This document shows, in pieces, positions 44,399-53,442 of a stretch of DNA of 64,000 nucleotides (position 1 is its first letter; every line of letters starts with the position of its first letter). The DNA lies in NCBI RefSeq assembly GCF_051903925.1, contig NZ_CP173678.1:2356001-2420000 (forward strand), written 5' to 3'. The notes under the pieces were generated by a model. It saw only the letters and a program-made list of their open reading frames with translations, did not search any database and was not told where the DNA came from. A program made the translations under genes and the position numbers. The stretch is from G051903925 sp051903925. Its GTDB lineage: Bacteria; Pseudomonadota; Alphaproteobacteria; Zavarziniales; Zavarziniaceae.

Positions 44399-45160
44399 TC
44401 AGGGCTTCAGCGCGATGACGGAGGCGGCGCGGCCATAGTCGGGCTCCCCCCGCCGTTGCGAGGCGCGATGGCTGAACAGGTGCGCCTCGCGGAACGTGTC
44501 CTGGGGCTTGGCCTCGATCGCGCCGACGCCGGCCGCGGCCAGCCGTTCCGCGACGAAGGCCTGAAGGTCGAAATGCGGCCGGCCGCGCGGGCCGTCGACG
44601 AAATGGTGCGCATTCTCCGGGTCGGCGTCCACGAAGGCCTGACGGAATTCGGGCCCCACTTCATAGGATTCCTGGGCGATGCAGGGGCCGATGGCGGCGG
44701 AAATGCGCCAGGCGTCCGCCCCCAGGCTGACCATCGCGGCCACCGTCGCCTCCACCACCCCGGCCAGGGCGCCGCGCCAGCCGGCATGCGCGGCGCCGAT
44801 CACGCCCGCCACCGGGTCGGCCAGCAGCACGGGCGCGCAGTCCGCCGTCAGCACCGCGATGGCCAGGCCGCGCTGCGCCGTGACCACGGCATCGGCGCGC
44901 GGGACTTGGCCTTCGGCCCAAGGCGCGTCCACGATCGCCACGTCGGGGCTGTGGACCTGGTGCACCGTGACCAGCTGGTGCGCGCCGACGCGCATGCCGG
45001 CGGCGGCCCTGGCCCGGTTCTCCAGCACGTGGGCCCGGTCGTCGTCGGAGCCCAGGCCACAGTTCAGCGAACGGTAGATCCCGCCAGAGACACCCCCGGG
45101 GCGTCCGAAAAAGCCGTGCGGCACGTCGCCCAGGACGCCCGCCTGAAGACGCCAGGGCAT
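44399..45160 (-). CDS. pgeF: Peptidoglycan editing factor PgeF / YfiH family (Cu-oxidase_4, laccase domain)
   Basis: A 253-aa protein of the YfiH/LACC1-like family, in bacteria linked to removing misplaced amino acids from peptidoglycan precursors and in other members to purine-nucleoside cleavage. Marks are GFFGRPGGVSGGIYRSLNCG near residue 16, VHQVHSPDV near residue 66, the metal-binding LTADCAPVLLADP near residue 103, AAHAGWRGALAGVVEA near residue 121 and IGPCIAQESYEVG near residue 156. The three conserved His/Cys ligands are present. ATG 45160 follows aggagggc. Downstream of the MidA-type gene by 19 bases. Confidence 0.92.
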   Translation of the reverse strand: MPWRLQAGVLGDVPHGFFGRPGGVSGGIYRSLNCGLGSDDDRAHVLENRARAAAGMRVGAHQLVTVHQVHSPDVAIVDAPWAEGQVPRADAVVTAQRGLAIAVLTADCAPVLLADPVAGVIGAAHAGWRGALAGVVEATVAAMVSLGADAWRISAAIGPCIAQESYEVGPEFRQAFVDADPENAHHFVDGPRGRPHFDLQAFVAERLAAAGVGAIEAKPQDTFREAHLFSHRASQRRGEPDYGRAASVIALKP

Positions 45161-45179
45161 CAGGCCCGCCCTCCTGTCG

Positions 45180-46247
45180 TCATGCTTCCCCCGCATTCGC
45201 AAAGCCTGGCGGGACGCCGAGGCCTTTGCCGGTCAGTGCCAGCGCCTTGAACAGCGTCCCCATCTGGTCCGGCGCCGTCAGCCGGTGCAGGTCGGCGGCG
45301 ATGCCGACGGCCCGTGCCGGCTGTGCCGCGGCCAGGCGTTCGGCCCGCACACCGATGCCCAGCGCGGTCAGGAAGGCACCCTGCGGTACCGGGCCCCACG
45401 CCGCCGCCCCGCCGGCGCGCGCTGCCGCCGCCAGCGCGCCAAAGGCCACATGGGCTGAGATGTCCGCCTCGCCCGGGCGGTCCAGCAGGCCGACATGGGC
45501 GTGGGCGCGCACCGTCTGCACGGTCGGCGCCGCCGGCACCCCGTCGCCATAGTCGATCAGCAGCGCGGCCCCGCCCTGGTCCGCCAGGCGGGCGCCCAGG
45601 GCCTGGGCCATCGCCTCCGCCGCGGGCGAGCGCTCACGCATCGTCCCCTCGGGCGCATCGGCCGGACCGAGTGCTGCACCCAGCGCCAGGGCCAGCCGGC
45701 CATCGCCGTCCAGTGTCACCACCCGCTCGTGCCAGTGCCCCTGGTGGACCTGGAACTGGTGTACCGGCAATGCGTCGAACACTTCGTTCGCGATGAGCAG
45801 CAGGGGGCCGTCCGGCAGTTCGTCCAGCCGGTCGCAAAAGCGGGCATCGGGGTGAAGGGCCGCCTGTTCCGCCCTCAGGCGCGCGCTGGGTTCGACGAAA
45901 TACAGCGCCGCCGCCTGGAGGAAGCCAGGCACCAGCCGCACCGCGCGTCGCGCATCGGCCATCAGCGTGCCGCGGCCCGGCCCCATCTCGGCCAGCACGA
46001 AGGAGGCCGGCTGGCCCATCGCCTCCCACATCGCGGCGCACCACAGGCCAAGCAGCTCGCCGAACATCTGGCTGATCTCGGGCGCTGTCACGAAGTCGCC
46101 TGCCGCGCCAAAGGGCTGGCGCTGGCCGTAATAGCCTGCCCGGGGATGGGCGGCCGCGGCTGCCATGTACTCCGCCAGGGTGATCGGCCCCTGGGCGCGG
46201 ATCGCGGCAGCCAGCGCCTGCTCCAGCGCCGTCGGCGCGTGCGTCAT
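45180..46247 (-). CDS. SAM-dependent methyltransferase, MidA/NDUFAF7 family
   Basis: A 355-aa class I methyltransferase. Marks are ITLAEYMAAAAAHPRAGYYG near residue 22, GDFVTAPEISQMFGELLG near residue 50, the SAM-binding AEMGPGRGTLM near residue 85, ANEVFDALPVHQF near residue 153 and LLIDYG near residue 233. The eukaryotic relative dimethylates an Arg of the complex I subunit NDUFS2, so this enzyme may assist complex I assembly here. It lies between lgt and pgeF, with its ATG overlapping the lgt stop. Confidence 0.9.
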   Translation of the reverse strand: MTHAPTALEQALAAAIRAQGPITLAEYMAAAAAHPRAGYYGQRQPFGAAGDFVTAPEISQMFGELLGLWCAAMWEAMGQPASFVLAEMGPGRGTLMADARRAVRLVPGFLQAAALYFVEPSARLRAEQAALHPDARFCDRLDELPDGPLLLIANEVFDALPVHQFQVHQGHWHERVVTLDGDGRLALALGAALGPADAPEGTMRERSPAAEAMAQALGARLADQGGAALLIDYGDGVPAAPTVQTVRAHAHVGLLDRPGEADISAHVAFGALAAAARAGGAAAWGPVPQGAFLTALGIGVRAERLAAAQPARAVGIAADLHRLTAPDQMGTLFKALALTGKGLGVPPGFANAGEA

Positions 46248-47086
46248 GCCGCCGGGCGCGACGCCACCGGCTGCGGCAGCGGCGGCTGGACCAGGGCGTG
46301 GCGAACCATCCAGATGCCGAACAGGATCATGGGCACCGAAAGGATCTGCCCCATGGTCGTGCCGAAGGCCAGGAAGCCCAGCTGCACGTCCGGCTCGCGA
46401 AAGAACTCGCAGATGATGCGTGCCGTGCCATAGCCGATCAGGAACGTGCCGGTCACCAGTCCGGGCCGGCGCCGCGCGTCGAAGCGCAGGTTGACCAGCC
46501 ACACCACGGCCAGCAGGACCAGCCCCTCCAGCACCGCCTCGTAGAGCTGGCTGGGATGGCGCGGCACCTGCGCCGGATCGCGCGGAAAGACCATGGCCCA
46601 GGCGACGTCCGTGGGGCGGCCCCACAGCTCGCCATTGATGAAGTTGGCGATTCGCCCAAAGAACAGGCCGATCGGCACACCTAGCGACACCATGTCGGAC
46701 AGGGCGAAAAGCGGGATCCCGCGCCGCCTGGCAAAGACGATCATGGCGATCACCACGCCCAGCATGCCGCCGTGGAACGACATGCCGCCATGCCAGATCA
46801 GCAGGATGCTGAGTGGATCGGCCAGGTACTGGTTGAAGTTGTAGAACAGGATGTAACCCAGGCGCCCGCCCAGGATCACGCCAAGCGTCGCCCAGATCAG
46901 GAAGTCGTCGGCATCCTTCTCCGGCACGGGCGAGCCGGGTTGCCGGGCGAGCCGCACCATCAGGCGCCAGGCGGCGATCAGGCCCACGATATAGGCCAGG
47001 GCGTACCAGCGCAGGACGACGGGTCCGACCTCCAGCGCCACCGGGTCGATCATGGGATAGGGGATCACGAACAGGCTGAAGCCCAT
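46244..47086 (-). CDS. lgt: Phosphatidylglycerol--prolipoprotein diacylglyceryl transferase
   Basis: Inner-membrane enzyme that attaches diacylglycerol to the lipobox Cys of prolipoproteins; 280 aa with about seven transmembrane helices. Marks are WYALAYIVGLI near residue 26, WHGGMSFHGGMLGV near residue 98, the Lgt signature GRIANFINGELWGRP near residue 139 (conserved Arg, Asn, Glu) and ITCEF-like RIICEFFREPD near residue 236. It opens the leftward lgt-midA-pgeF group and would modify the several lipoproteins in this window. Confidence 0.94.
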   Translation of the reverse strand: MGFSLFVIPYPMIDPVALEVGPVVLRWYALAYIVGLIAAWRLMVRLARQPGSPVPEKDADDFLIWATLGVILGGRLGYILFYNFNQYLADPLSILLIWHGGMSFHGGMLGVVIAMIVFARRRGIPLFALSDMVSLGVPIGLFFGRIANFINGELWGRPTDVAWAMVFPRDPAQVPRHPSQLYEAVLEGLVLLAVVWLVNLRFDARRRPGLVTGTFLIGYGTARIICEFFREPDVQLGFLAFGTTMGQILSVPMILFGIWMVRHALVQPPLPQPVASRPAA

Positions 47087-47354
47087 GACAACTCCCGGGC
47101 GGATTCGAACACGGACAGGACGCGGGCAGGCACCGTCCGCCCCGCGGGACCCTGCCTTGAGACCGCGGCGCCAGTCTCATCCGCGCGGGCCGCCTGTCAA
47201 GCCGATGGCCATTGGAGCGGAAAGCGGGTGCTGCCGCGGAGGGCCGGTCCGCACTTGGGGTGGCAAGGGCGGGCCCGCTGCTGGCAAGATCGCGCCGCAA
47301 CGACAATGGGCCGGCGCCGGGTCGGGAGGGGGCCGGTTGGGGGGAGAATCAGGA

Positions 47355-49253
47355 ATGAGCCGCTATGACGAGGTCTATCGCCGCTCGATGGCCGAGCCCG
47401 AGGCGTTCTGGCGGGAGGCGGCGGCAGCGATCGACTGGGTGACGCCACCGCAGCGGATCTGCAACTTCGACAATGCCCCCTTTGTCCGCTGGTTCGAGGG
47501 CGGCACGCTCAATACCTGCCACAACGCGCTCGACCGCCATGTAGCGGCCGGCCGGGGTGACCAGCCGGCGCTGATCTACGATTCAGCCATGACGGGCGAG
47601 GTGAAGACCTTTTCCTATGCCGAGCTGACCGACCTGGTCGCGCGCTTTGCCGGGGTGTTGGCGGGCCTGGGTGTCACACGCGGCGACCGGGTCCTGGTCT
47701 ACATGCCGATGATTCCCGAAGCCGCGATCGCAATGCTGGCCTGTGCCCGCATCGGAGCCGTGCATTCGGTCGTATTCGGCGGCTTCGCGCCGCGGGAACT
47801 GGCGACCCGCATCGACGATTCGACGCCGAAAGTGATTCTCTCCGCCTCGTGCGGGCTGGAGCCGGGGCGGACCATCGAATACAAGCCCTTGCTCGATCAG
47901 GGGATCGAGATGGCCCGGCACAAGCCCAGCGCCTGCGTCGTGCTGCAACGGCCGCAGGCGACGGCCGCACTTATGCCTGGGCGCGACCAGGACTGGGCCA
48001 CGCTGGCGGCGCAGGCAGCCCCCGTCCCCTGCGTGCCCGTGGCGGCCACCGATCCGCTCTACATCCTCTACACGTCTGGCACGACGGGCGTGCCCAAGGG
48101 GGTGGTGCGCGACAATGGCGGCCATGCGGTGGCGCTGGCCTGGAGCATGGCCAACATCTATGGCGTCCAGCCGGGGGAGGTGTGCTGGACCGCGTCCGAC
48201 GTCGGCTGGGTCGTGGGCCATTCCTACATCGTCTATGCGCCGCTGCTGGCCGGCTGCACCACCATCCTCTACGAGGGCAAGCCCGTGGGCACGCCCGACG
48301 CCGGTGCCTTCTGGCGCGTGGTGGCGCAGCACCGGTCGGTGACCCTGTTCTGCGCGCCCACGGCCTTCCGCGCGATCAAGCGCGACGACCCGGACGGTGC
48401 ACTGGCACGGCAGTACGACCTGTCGTCCCTGCGCACCCTGTTCCTGGCGGGCGAGCGGGCGGACCCCGACACGATCCAGTGGGCGGAGCGGGTGCTGGGC
48501 GTGCCGGTGATCGACCATTGGTGGCAGACGGAGACGGGCTGGCCGATGGCTGCCAACTGCGTGGGCCTGGGCCAGTTGCCGGTCAAGTACGGCTCACCCA
48601 CCAAGGCGGTGCCGGGTTACGACATCCGCGTGGTCGATGCCGCCGGCCACGAGGTGCCACGCGGCGAGATCGGCGCAATCGTGGTCAAGCTGCCGCTGCC
48701 GCCCTGCAACCTGCCGACGCTGTGGCAGAACGATGCCGGCTTCGTGCGGTCGTACCTTGAGGAATATCCCGGCTACTACAAGACGGCGGATGCCGGCTTC
48801 ATCGACGAGGACGGCTACATCTATGTAATGAGCCGGACCGACGACATCATCAACGTCGCGGGCCACCGGCTTTCGACCGGCGGCATGGAGGAAGTCCTGG
48901 CCAGCCACAGGGATGTCGCCGAATGCGCCGTGATCGGCGTCGCCGATGCGCTCAAGGGGCAGGTCCCCGTGGGCTTCGTCTGCCTGAAGGCTGGCGTCGC
49001 ACGGCCCGAGGCGGAGATCGTGGCCGAACTGGTCGCCCTGGTGCGCGACCGGATCGGGCCGGTGGCCGCGTTCAAGTCGGCGACGGTCGTCAAGCGCCTG
49101 CCCAAGACACGCTCGGGCAAGATCCTGCGCGGCACGATGAGCAAGATCGCGGACGGGCAGGCGTGGAAGATGCCGGCCACGATCGACGACCCCGTGATCC
49201 TGGACGAGATCACGGCGAACCTGAAGGCGCTGGGCTACGCGGGCAAGGCCTGA
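47355..49253 (+). CDS. prpE: Propionyl-CoA synthetase (acetyl-CoA synthetase family)
   Basis: AMP-forming ligase of 632 aa, closest in pattern to PrpE. Marks are NTCHNALDRHV near residue 53, AVHSVVFGGFAPRELATRID near residue 135, the P-loop YTSGTTGVPKGVVRDNGGHA near residue 239, DHWWQTETGWP near residue 393, TADAGFIDEDGYIYVMSRTD near residue 476 and the catalytic Lys in TRSGKILRGTM near residue 587. A ribosome-binding site-like gaatcagga is followed by ATG. Divergent from lgt with about 270 bases between. The VRDNGGH form fits propionate use, but acetate use is possible. Confidence 0.9.
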   Translation: MSRYDEVYRRSMAEPEAFWREAAAAIDWVTPPQRICNFDNAPFVRWFEGGTLNTCHNALDRHVAAGRGDQPALIYDSAMTGEVKTFSYAELTDLVARFAGVLAGLGVTRGDRVLVYMPMIPEAAIAMLACARIGAVHSVVFGGFAPRELATRIDDSTPKVILSASCGLEPGRTIEYKPLLDQGIEMARHKPSACVVLQRPQATAALMPGRDQDWATLAAQAAPVPCVPVAATDPLYILYTSGTTGVPKGVVRDNGGHAVALAWSMANIYGVQPGEVCWTASDVGWVVGHSYIVYAPLLAGCTTILYEGKPVGTPDAGAFWRVVAQHRSVTLFCAPTAFRAIKRDDPDGALARQYDLSSLRTLFLAGERADPDTIQWAERVLGVPVIDHWWQTETGWPMAANCVGLGQLPVKYGSPTKAVPGYDIRVVDAAGHEVPRGEIGAIVVKLPLPPCNLPTLWQNDAGFVRSYLEEYPGYYKTADAGFIDEDGYIYVMSRTDDIINVAGHRLSTGGMEEVLASHRDVAECAVIGVADALKGQVPVGFVCLKAGVARPEAEIVAELVALVRDRIGPVAAFKSATVVKRLPKTRSGKILRGTMSKIADGQAWKMPATIDDPVILDEITANLKALGYAGKA

Positions 49254-49280
49254 GGCGGCTTCGGCCAGGCTTGATCCGGG

Positions 49281-49305
49281 GGCGGCATCCCGCCAGGATG
49301 CCGCC
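49281..49305 (+). terminator. Strong hairpin after prpE
   Basis: GGCGGCATCC and GGATGCCGCC form a perfect 10-bp stem with a 5-base loop, 27 bases past the prpE stop. The tail is G-rich with no U-run, so it may be a pause or 3'-stabilising structure rather than an intrinsic terminator. The next gene starts 22 bases further. Confidence 0.45.
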
Positions 49306-49327
49306 GGGGCGGGGCACGAGGATTTCG

Positions 49328-50356
49328 ATGCGCCGTATCGTGGGTTTCTTCCTGGCAGCCTGGGCCCTGGCCTGCACGCCGTCCTTCGCCGCAACCCTGG
49401 CCGAGGACTGGCCGGCCGCGGATCCGGCGCGCCATCCGGGCCAACCGGTGACGTTCGACAGCCGCAGCCCGTTCGCCCCGGACGACATGGGGCCGCAGGC
49501 GCCCCGCACCATCGCGCAGGGCACCTTGTGGTGGCCTCCGGGGGCCAGCGCCTCGGCGCCGGTGCCCGCCGTCATCATGCTGCACGGCGCCGCGGGCGTG
49601 CAGGACGCGCGCGAGGGAACCTATGGCCCGCAACTGGCGCAGCAGGGCTTTGCCGCCTTGTCGATCGACGCCTTTGGCGCGCGGCGCGACCGCTGGTCCA
49701 GCTTCCGTGGGCGCCTGCTGGAGGTGACCGAAAGCATGGTGATGGCGGATGCCTATGCCGCCCTGCACTGGCTGACGCAACGGCCCGAGATCGACCGCAA
49801 CCGGGTCGTGCTGATGGGCTTTTCCTATGGCGCGATGGCCACGATGTATGCCCTGAACGACGGCATCGCGCGGGCCTTCTCGGCAACCTATGGCGACGGG
49901 ACGCTGCGCTTCGCGGCCCATGTCGCCTACTACGGACCCTGTATCGTCCGCTTCGCCGAGCCAAGGACGACGGGTGCGCCCCTGCTGATGCTGATGGGCG
50001 GACGGGACGAGATCACCAACCCACAGCGCTGCGCCGAGACGGCGGACGCCTTCCGCGCCGGCGGCAGCGCGGTCGAGTCGATCACCTATCCGGAAGCAGC
50101 CCACCAGTGGGACGGCGCCCGGGGCCTGCGCCGCATCGGCAACGATCTGTCGCCCTGCCGCCTGGTCGTTGACGACGACCTGTCGGTTCATGACGACACG
50201 ACGGGACTGCCGATGATCGATGGCCTGACCCGACGGGCGATCCTGGTCCTGTGCGTCCGGGGGGAGGGCTATCTGAGCGGGCGGGACGACGCCGTGCGAG
50301 CCCGCTCCAACCGCGACCTCGGCCGTTTCCTGAACCGGGTCCTGGGCGGCGCCTGA
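49328..50356 (+). CDS. Exported dienelactone-hydrolase-like alpha/beta hydrolase
   Basis: A 342-aa protein with a Sec signal peptide (MRRIVGFFLAAWALACTPSF, cleavage after AA), so probably periplasmic. The hydrolase core has AVIMLHGAAGVQ near residue 81, the nucleophile elbow GFSYGAM near residue 177 (Ser instead of the Cys of classical dienelactone hydrolases), an acidic residue in LMLMGGRDEI near residue 221, and His in YPEAAHQWDG near residue 254. The substrate is unknown. It is followed by about 140 bases and then convergent trcR. Confidence 0.8.
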   Translation: MRRIVGFFLAAWALACTPSFAATLAEDWPAADPARHPGQPVTFDSRSPFAPDDMGPQAPRTIAQGTLWWPPGASASAPVPAVIMLHGAAGVQDAREGTYGPQLAQQGFAALSIDAFGARRDRWSSFRGRLLEVTESMVMADAYAALHWLTQRPEIDRNRVVLMGFSYGAMATMYALNDGIARAFSATYGDGTLRFAAHVAYYGPCIVRFAEPRTTGAPLLMLMGGRDEITNPQRCAETADAFRAGGSAVESITYPEAAHQWDGARGLRRIGNDLSPCRLVVDDDLSVHDDTTGLPMIDGLTRRAILVLCVRGEGYLSGRDDAVRARSNRDLGRFLNRVLGGA

Positions 50357-50499
50357 TTGTCGGGGCGGTCGCCCCCACCCATCCCGCCGATGGCTCCCGC
50401 TTCATGCGGGCGCTCCATCAAACAGCGGCCACCCGCGCGGGGCCGCCGGTTTTCGGTGCCCCGGACGAACCGGGACACGGAGGCATGCAGAAGCCGGTC

Positions 50500-51087
50500 C
50501 TACCGGGCCCAGTCGGGCACGGCCTCGTCCGATTCCTCGACGGGGTTCTCGGCCTGCATCTGGCGCTGGCGCACGCTCGCCTTCTCGACCGCGGCATCCA
50601 GCTCGATCTGGGTGCACAGGCCCAGGGCCACGGGATCGTTGGGCTTCAGGTTGGCGCTGTTCCAGTGGGTCCGGTCGCGCACCGCGGCGATGGTCGGCTT
50701 GGTGGTGCCGATCAGGGCGCAGATCTGCGGGTCGGTCAGCTCCGGGTGGTGGCGCACCAGCCAGGCGATCGCGTCCGGCTTTTCCTGCCGGCGCGACACG
50801 GGCGTGTAGCGCGGCCCCTTGGTCCGCGGCTTGATCGCGGGGCTGGCCGACAGCGCCAGTTCCAGCTTGGCCCCGGGGTTCTTCTCGCAGCGCGCGATTT
50901 CCCCGCGGGTCAGCTGGCCCCGGGTGACCGGGTCCAGGCCGACAATGCCCTGCGCGACCTCGCCATCGGCGATGCCCTTCACCTCCAGCGGATGCAGCCC
51001 GCAGAAATCGGCGATCTGCTCAAAGGACAGGGTCGTGTTGTCGACCAGCCAGACGGCCGTTGCCTTTGGCATCAGTGGCAGAGTCAT
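50500..51087 (-). CDS. trcR: DUF1013 protein, cell cycle transcriptional regulator TrcR family
   Basis: A 195-aa protein confined to alphaproteobacteria. Marks are MPKATAVWLVDNTTLSFEQI near residue 6, HPLEVKGIADGEVAQGIVGL near residue 32, RRQEKPDAIAWLVRHHPELT near residue 99 and IGTTKPTIAAVRDRTHWNS near residue 126 (helix-turn-helix-like). In Caulobacter relatives TrcR was linked to cell-cycle control of ctrA-class genes, so a regulatory role is likely here. ATG 51087 is chosen because homology starts there and gaggtgtcc is a usable ribosome-binding site. It is usually a single-gene transcript. Confidence 0.9.
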   Translation of the reverse strand: MTLPLMPKATAVWLVDNTTLSFEQIADFCGLHPLEVKGIADGEVAQGIVGLDPVTRGQLTRGEIARCEKNPGAKLELALSASPAIKPRTKGPRYTPVSRRQEKPDAIAWLVRHHPELTDPQICALIGTTKPTIAAVRDRTHWNSANLKPNDPVALGLCTQIELDAAVEKASVRQRQMQAENPVEESDEAVPDWAR

Positions 51088-51175
51088 GGACACCTCCTCG
51101 ACCGCCGGCCATGACCCGGCCCGGCAGTCCAACACACCTGAATGTAAGGGACTGCCGCACTATATAGGGTGGAAT

Positions 51176-52198
51176 TCAACGCCCGTCGAGGCGCTGCGCG
51201 CCGAAGTCGGTCACCAGCACGATCTTGCCGATCGGCCCCCGGCTTTCCAGCTTCGCATGGGCGGCGGCGGCCTGGGCCAGCGGGAACGTGCTGTCGATCA
51301 CCGGCGCCAGCGCCTTGCCGGCCAGCAGCGGCCAGACCTGCTCTTCCAGGCCCTTCGCGATCGCGCCCTTGTCCGCCACGGGGCGCGCCCGCAGGGTGGA
51401 GCCGGTCAGCGTCGCCCGCTTCAGCATCAGCGGCAGCAGGTCGACCTCGATCTTCGACCCTTCGAGGAAGGCGATGAAGACCAGGCGCCCCTCGGGCCGC
51501 AGCAGGCTGATGTTCTTCTGAACGGTCGGGCCACCCACCATGTCGAGCACGACATCGACGCCGTCCGGCCACACGGCGCGCACCTCCCTGGCGAAGTCCT
51601 GGGTGCGATAGTCGAAGGCATGGGCCGCCCCCAGCTTCACGCAGGCCGCGCATTTCTCGGCCGAGCCCGCGGTCGCGATCACCTCCGCGCCCAGGGCGGC
51701 GGCCAGCTGGATCGCCGTGGTGCCGATCCCGGATGCCCCGCCATGGACCAGGAAGCGCTCGCCGGCGCGCAGGCGGCCGCGTTCGAACACGTTGGTCCAG
51801 ACGGTGAAATAGGTCTCGGGGATGGCCGCCGCCTGCACCATGGTCAGGCCGGCGGGCACGGGCAGGGCCTGCGGCTCCGGCACCACGGCATATTCGGCAT
51901 AGCCGCCGCCCGCGACCAGGGCGGTGACGGCGTCGCCGACGCGGTAGCGGACGGTGCCCGGCCCCGTGGCCACGACCTCGCCCGCCAGTTCCAGGCCAAG
52001 CGTCGCGGGCGCGCCCGGCGGTGGTGGGTACATTCCCTGCCGCTGCAGCAGGTCGGGCCGGTTGATGCCGGCGGCGGCGACCCGGACCAGGATCTCGCCC
52101 GCACCGGGCTGCGGTGTCGCCAGGGACACGGCCTTCAGGACTTCGGGCCCGCCGGCCGGTTCCGCGATGACCGCGGTCATAGTCTCTGGCACGCTCAT
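51176..52198 (-). CDS. NAD(P)H-quinone oxidoreductase, TP53I3-like MDR family
   Basis: A 340-aa zinc-free medium-chain reductase (quinone oxidoreductase/crotonyl-CoA reductase branch). Marks are AAGINRPDLLQRQGMYPPP near residue 43, LGLELAGEVVATGPG near residue 67, FVLVHGG-like RFLVHGGASGIGTTAIQLA near residue 148, and LDMVGGPTVQKNI near residue 217. The PIG3-like subgroup acts on quinones. It is divergent from the DUF1192 gene, the common alphaproteobacterial layout. Confidence 0.9.
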   Translation of the reverse strand: MSVPETMTAVIAEPAGGPEVLKAVSLATPQPGAGEILVRVAAAGINRPDLLQRQGMYPPPPGAPATLGLELAGEVVATGPGTVRYRVGDAVTALVAGGGYAEYAVVPEPQALPVPAGLTMVQAAAIPETYFTVWTNVFERGRLRAGERFLVHGGASGIGTTAIQLAAALGAEVIATAGSAEKCAACVKLGAAHAFDYRTQDFAREVRAVWPDGVDVVLDMVGGPTVQKNISLLRPEGRLVFIAFLEGSKIEVDLLPLMLKRATLTGSTLRARPVADKGAIAKGLEEQVWPLLAGKALAPVIDSTFPLAQAAAAHAKLESRGPIGKIVLVTDFGAQRLDGR

Positions 52199-52298
52199 GT
52201 CGTCTCGTCCCCTGGTTCGTGGCCCGGCGTCCCGCCGCGTCGGACCGCACCACTAGGGGGCAGGCGCGCAGGATTGCAAGCAGCCGGGCCTTTTGCCG

Positions 52299-52499
52299 AT
52301 GCCGATCGACACAGACGATATCGCTCCACCGCCTGTCCGGACCCCGGGATTTGGCGAGGTTGACCTTGAACGCCTGTCGATCGTCGAGCTGGAGGCGCGC
52401 ATCGTCGCGCTGGAGGCCGAGATCGCGCGCGTGCGGGGCGCCATCGCCGCCAAGCAGAAACAGCGCAGCGCGGCAGACGCCCTGTTCCGGAAGTCCTGA
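52299..52499 (+). CDS. DUF1192 family small protein
   Basis: A 66-aa protein with a short acidic/Pro-rich N-terminus (MPIDTDDIAPPP) and one long helix (LERLSIVELEARIVALEAEI and onward), likely a coiled coil. Short DUF1192 proteins of this pattern are common in alphaproteobacteria; function is unknown. A TTG two codons upstream is an alternative start. The stop shares a base with the ATG of the next gene (TGATG), so they are coupled. Confidence 0.82.
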   Translation: MPIDTDDIAPPPVRTPGFGEVDLERLSIVELEARIVALEAEIARVRGAIAAKQKQRSAADALFRKS

Positions 52500-53146
52500 T
52501 GGCGGCATCGCTGTTGCCTGCGGTCGTGGTCCTGTCCCGCGCGTTCGTCGCGCTGGCAGTGGCGTGCGCGTCCCTGCCGGCGCTGGCCGATACCCTGCCG
52601 CCGCGGGACGACGCGGCGCGCGACCCCTCCCTGGTCAGCTTCCGCCAGTCGCTGCGCGCCTCCATCTCGCGCAAGGACATCCGCGAGGTTGCGGCTGCCG
52701 CGGCACCCGATATCGTCCTGGGCTTTGACGGCGACCAGGGCCGCAGCGTCTTCAAGGATTTCCTGACCGGGGACGACGATTACTGGGCCGAGCTGCGGCG
52801 CGCCGCCGCCCAGGGCGGGGTCTTCCAGGACGATGGCTCGTTCTGCCAGCCCTATTGGACGTGTGTCGACCTGGGCGACGTCGATCCGTTCGAGACGGTC
52901 ATCGTCCTGAAGGACAAGGTCGTGGCCCGCGACCAGCCCAAGGACAATGCCAAGGTCGTCGGCACCTTCAGCTACGACATCCTGACCGCCAACGACCTGG
53001 GCGAATCCTGGGTGGAGGTGCGCCTGCCCGCCGGCGGCACGGGGTTCCTGCACACCGATGACGTCGGCTCGCCCGTCGGCTACCGCCTCAGCTTCGAGAA
53101 GCGCGGCGGCGCCTGGGCCATCGCCAGCTTCGTCGCCGGCGACTGA
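52499..53146 (+). CDS. Exported SH3-like domain protein
   Basis: A 215-aa protein with a signal peptide (VVLSRAFVALAVACASLPAL then AD), predicted periplasmic. The N-terminal region after the signal has FRQSLRASISRKDIREVAAA near residue 45; the C-terminal half from about residue 138 (VIVLKDKVVARDQPKDNAKV to WVEVRLPAGGTGFLHTDD) looks like a bacterial SH3 fold. Two Cys residues (SFCQPYWTC) may form a disulfide. The DUF1192-SH3 pair is seen in relatives, but the function is unknown. Confidence 0.75.
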   Translation: MAASLLPAVVVLSRAFVALAVACASLPALADTLPPRDDAARDPSLVSFRQSLRASISRKDIREVAAAAAPDIVLGFDGDQGRSVFKDFLTGDDDYWAELRRAAAQGGVFQDDGSFCQPYWTCVDLGDVDPFETVIVLKDKVVARDQPKDNAKVVGTFSYDILTANDLGESWVEVRLPAGGTGFLHTDDVGSPVGYRLSFEKRGGAWAIASFVAGD

Positions 53147-53200
53147 CCGTTCCAACCCCGAGAGCCCATTCGGGAAATGTGTTGCGGGAGCAGTTGCGTG

Positions 53201-53308
53201 CTTCGAGGCTGCGCTTCGCTCCGCATCTCGGCATGACGACCGTTGTTTTTCTTAGGCTTTCCCCAGCATTCGTCATCCTGCGGAGGCCTGAAGGGCCGTC
53301 CCGAAGAA
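53201..53308. repeat. Family B palindromic repeat pair
   Basis: The left arm begins CTTCGAGGCTGCGC and ends GGCATGACG; the right arm begins CGTCATCCTGCGGAGG and ends GTCCCGAAG. The two are imperfect reverse complements separated by a T-rich spacer (GTTGTTTTTCTTAG). The same architecture occurs at 55365-55511, so this is a dispersed intergenic element. It occupies most of the 296-base gap upstream of the EthD gene. Confidence 0.65.
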
Positions 53309-53442
53309 CGCACAACGCCACCACCGCCCCGTTTCCAAACGCACTCCAAGGGCTTCTCCGGGCTGGCCTCCGCTCGCCGGGCGGGGCACAGTACCGGCCA
53401 CGGAATGCGCCCGATCAATGAGGCGCGCGGAGGGGAGGGGCC

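Noticed and set aside
46248..47306. Long N-terminal extension of the MidA-type gene across lgt
   Set aside because: lgt, in another frame, carries the Lgt signature and normal length; the methyltransferase begins at the ATGA overlap.
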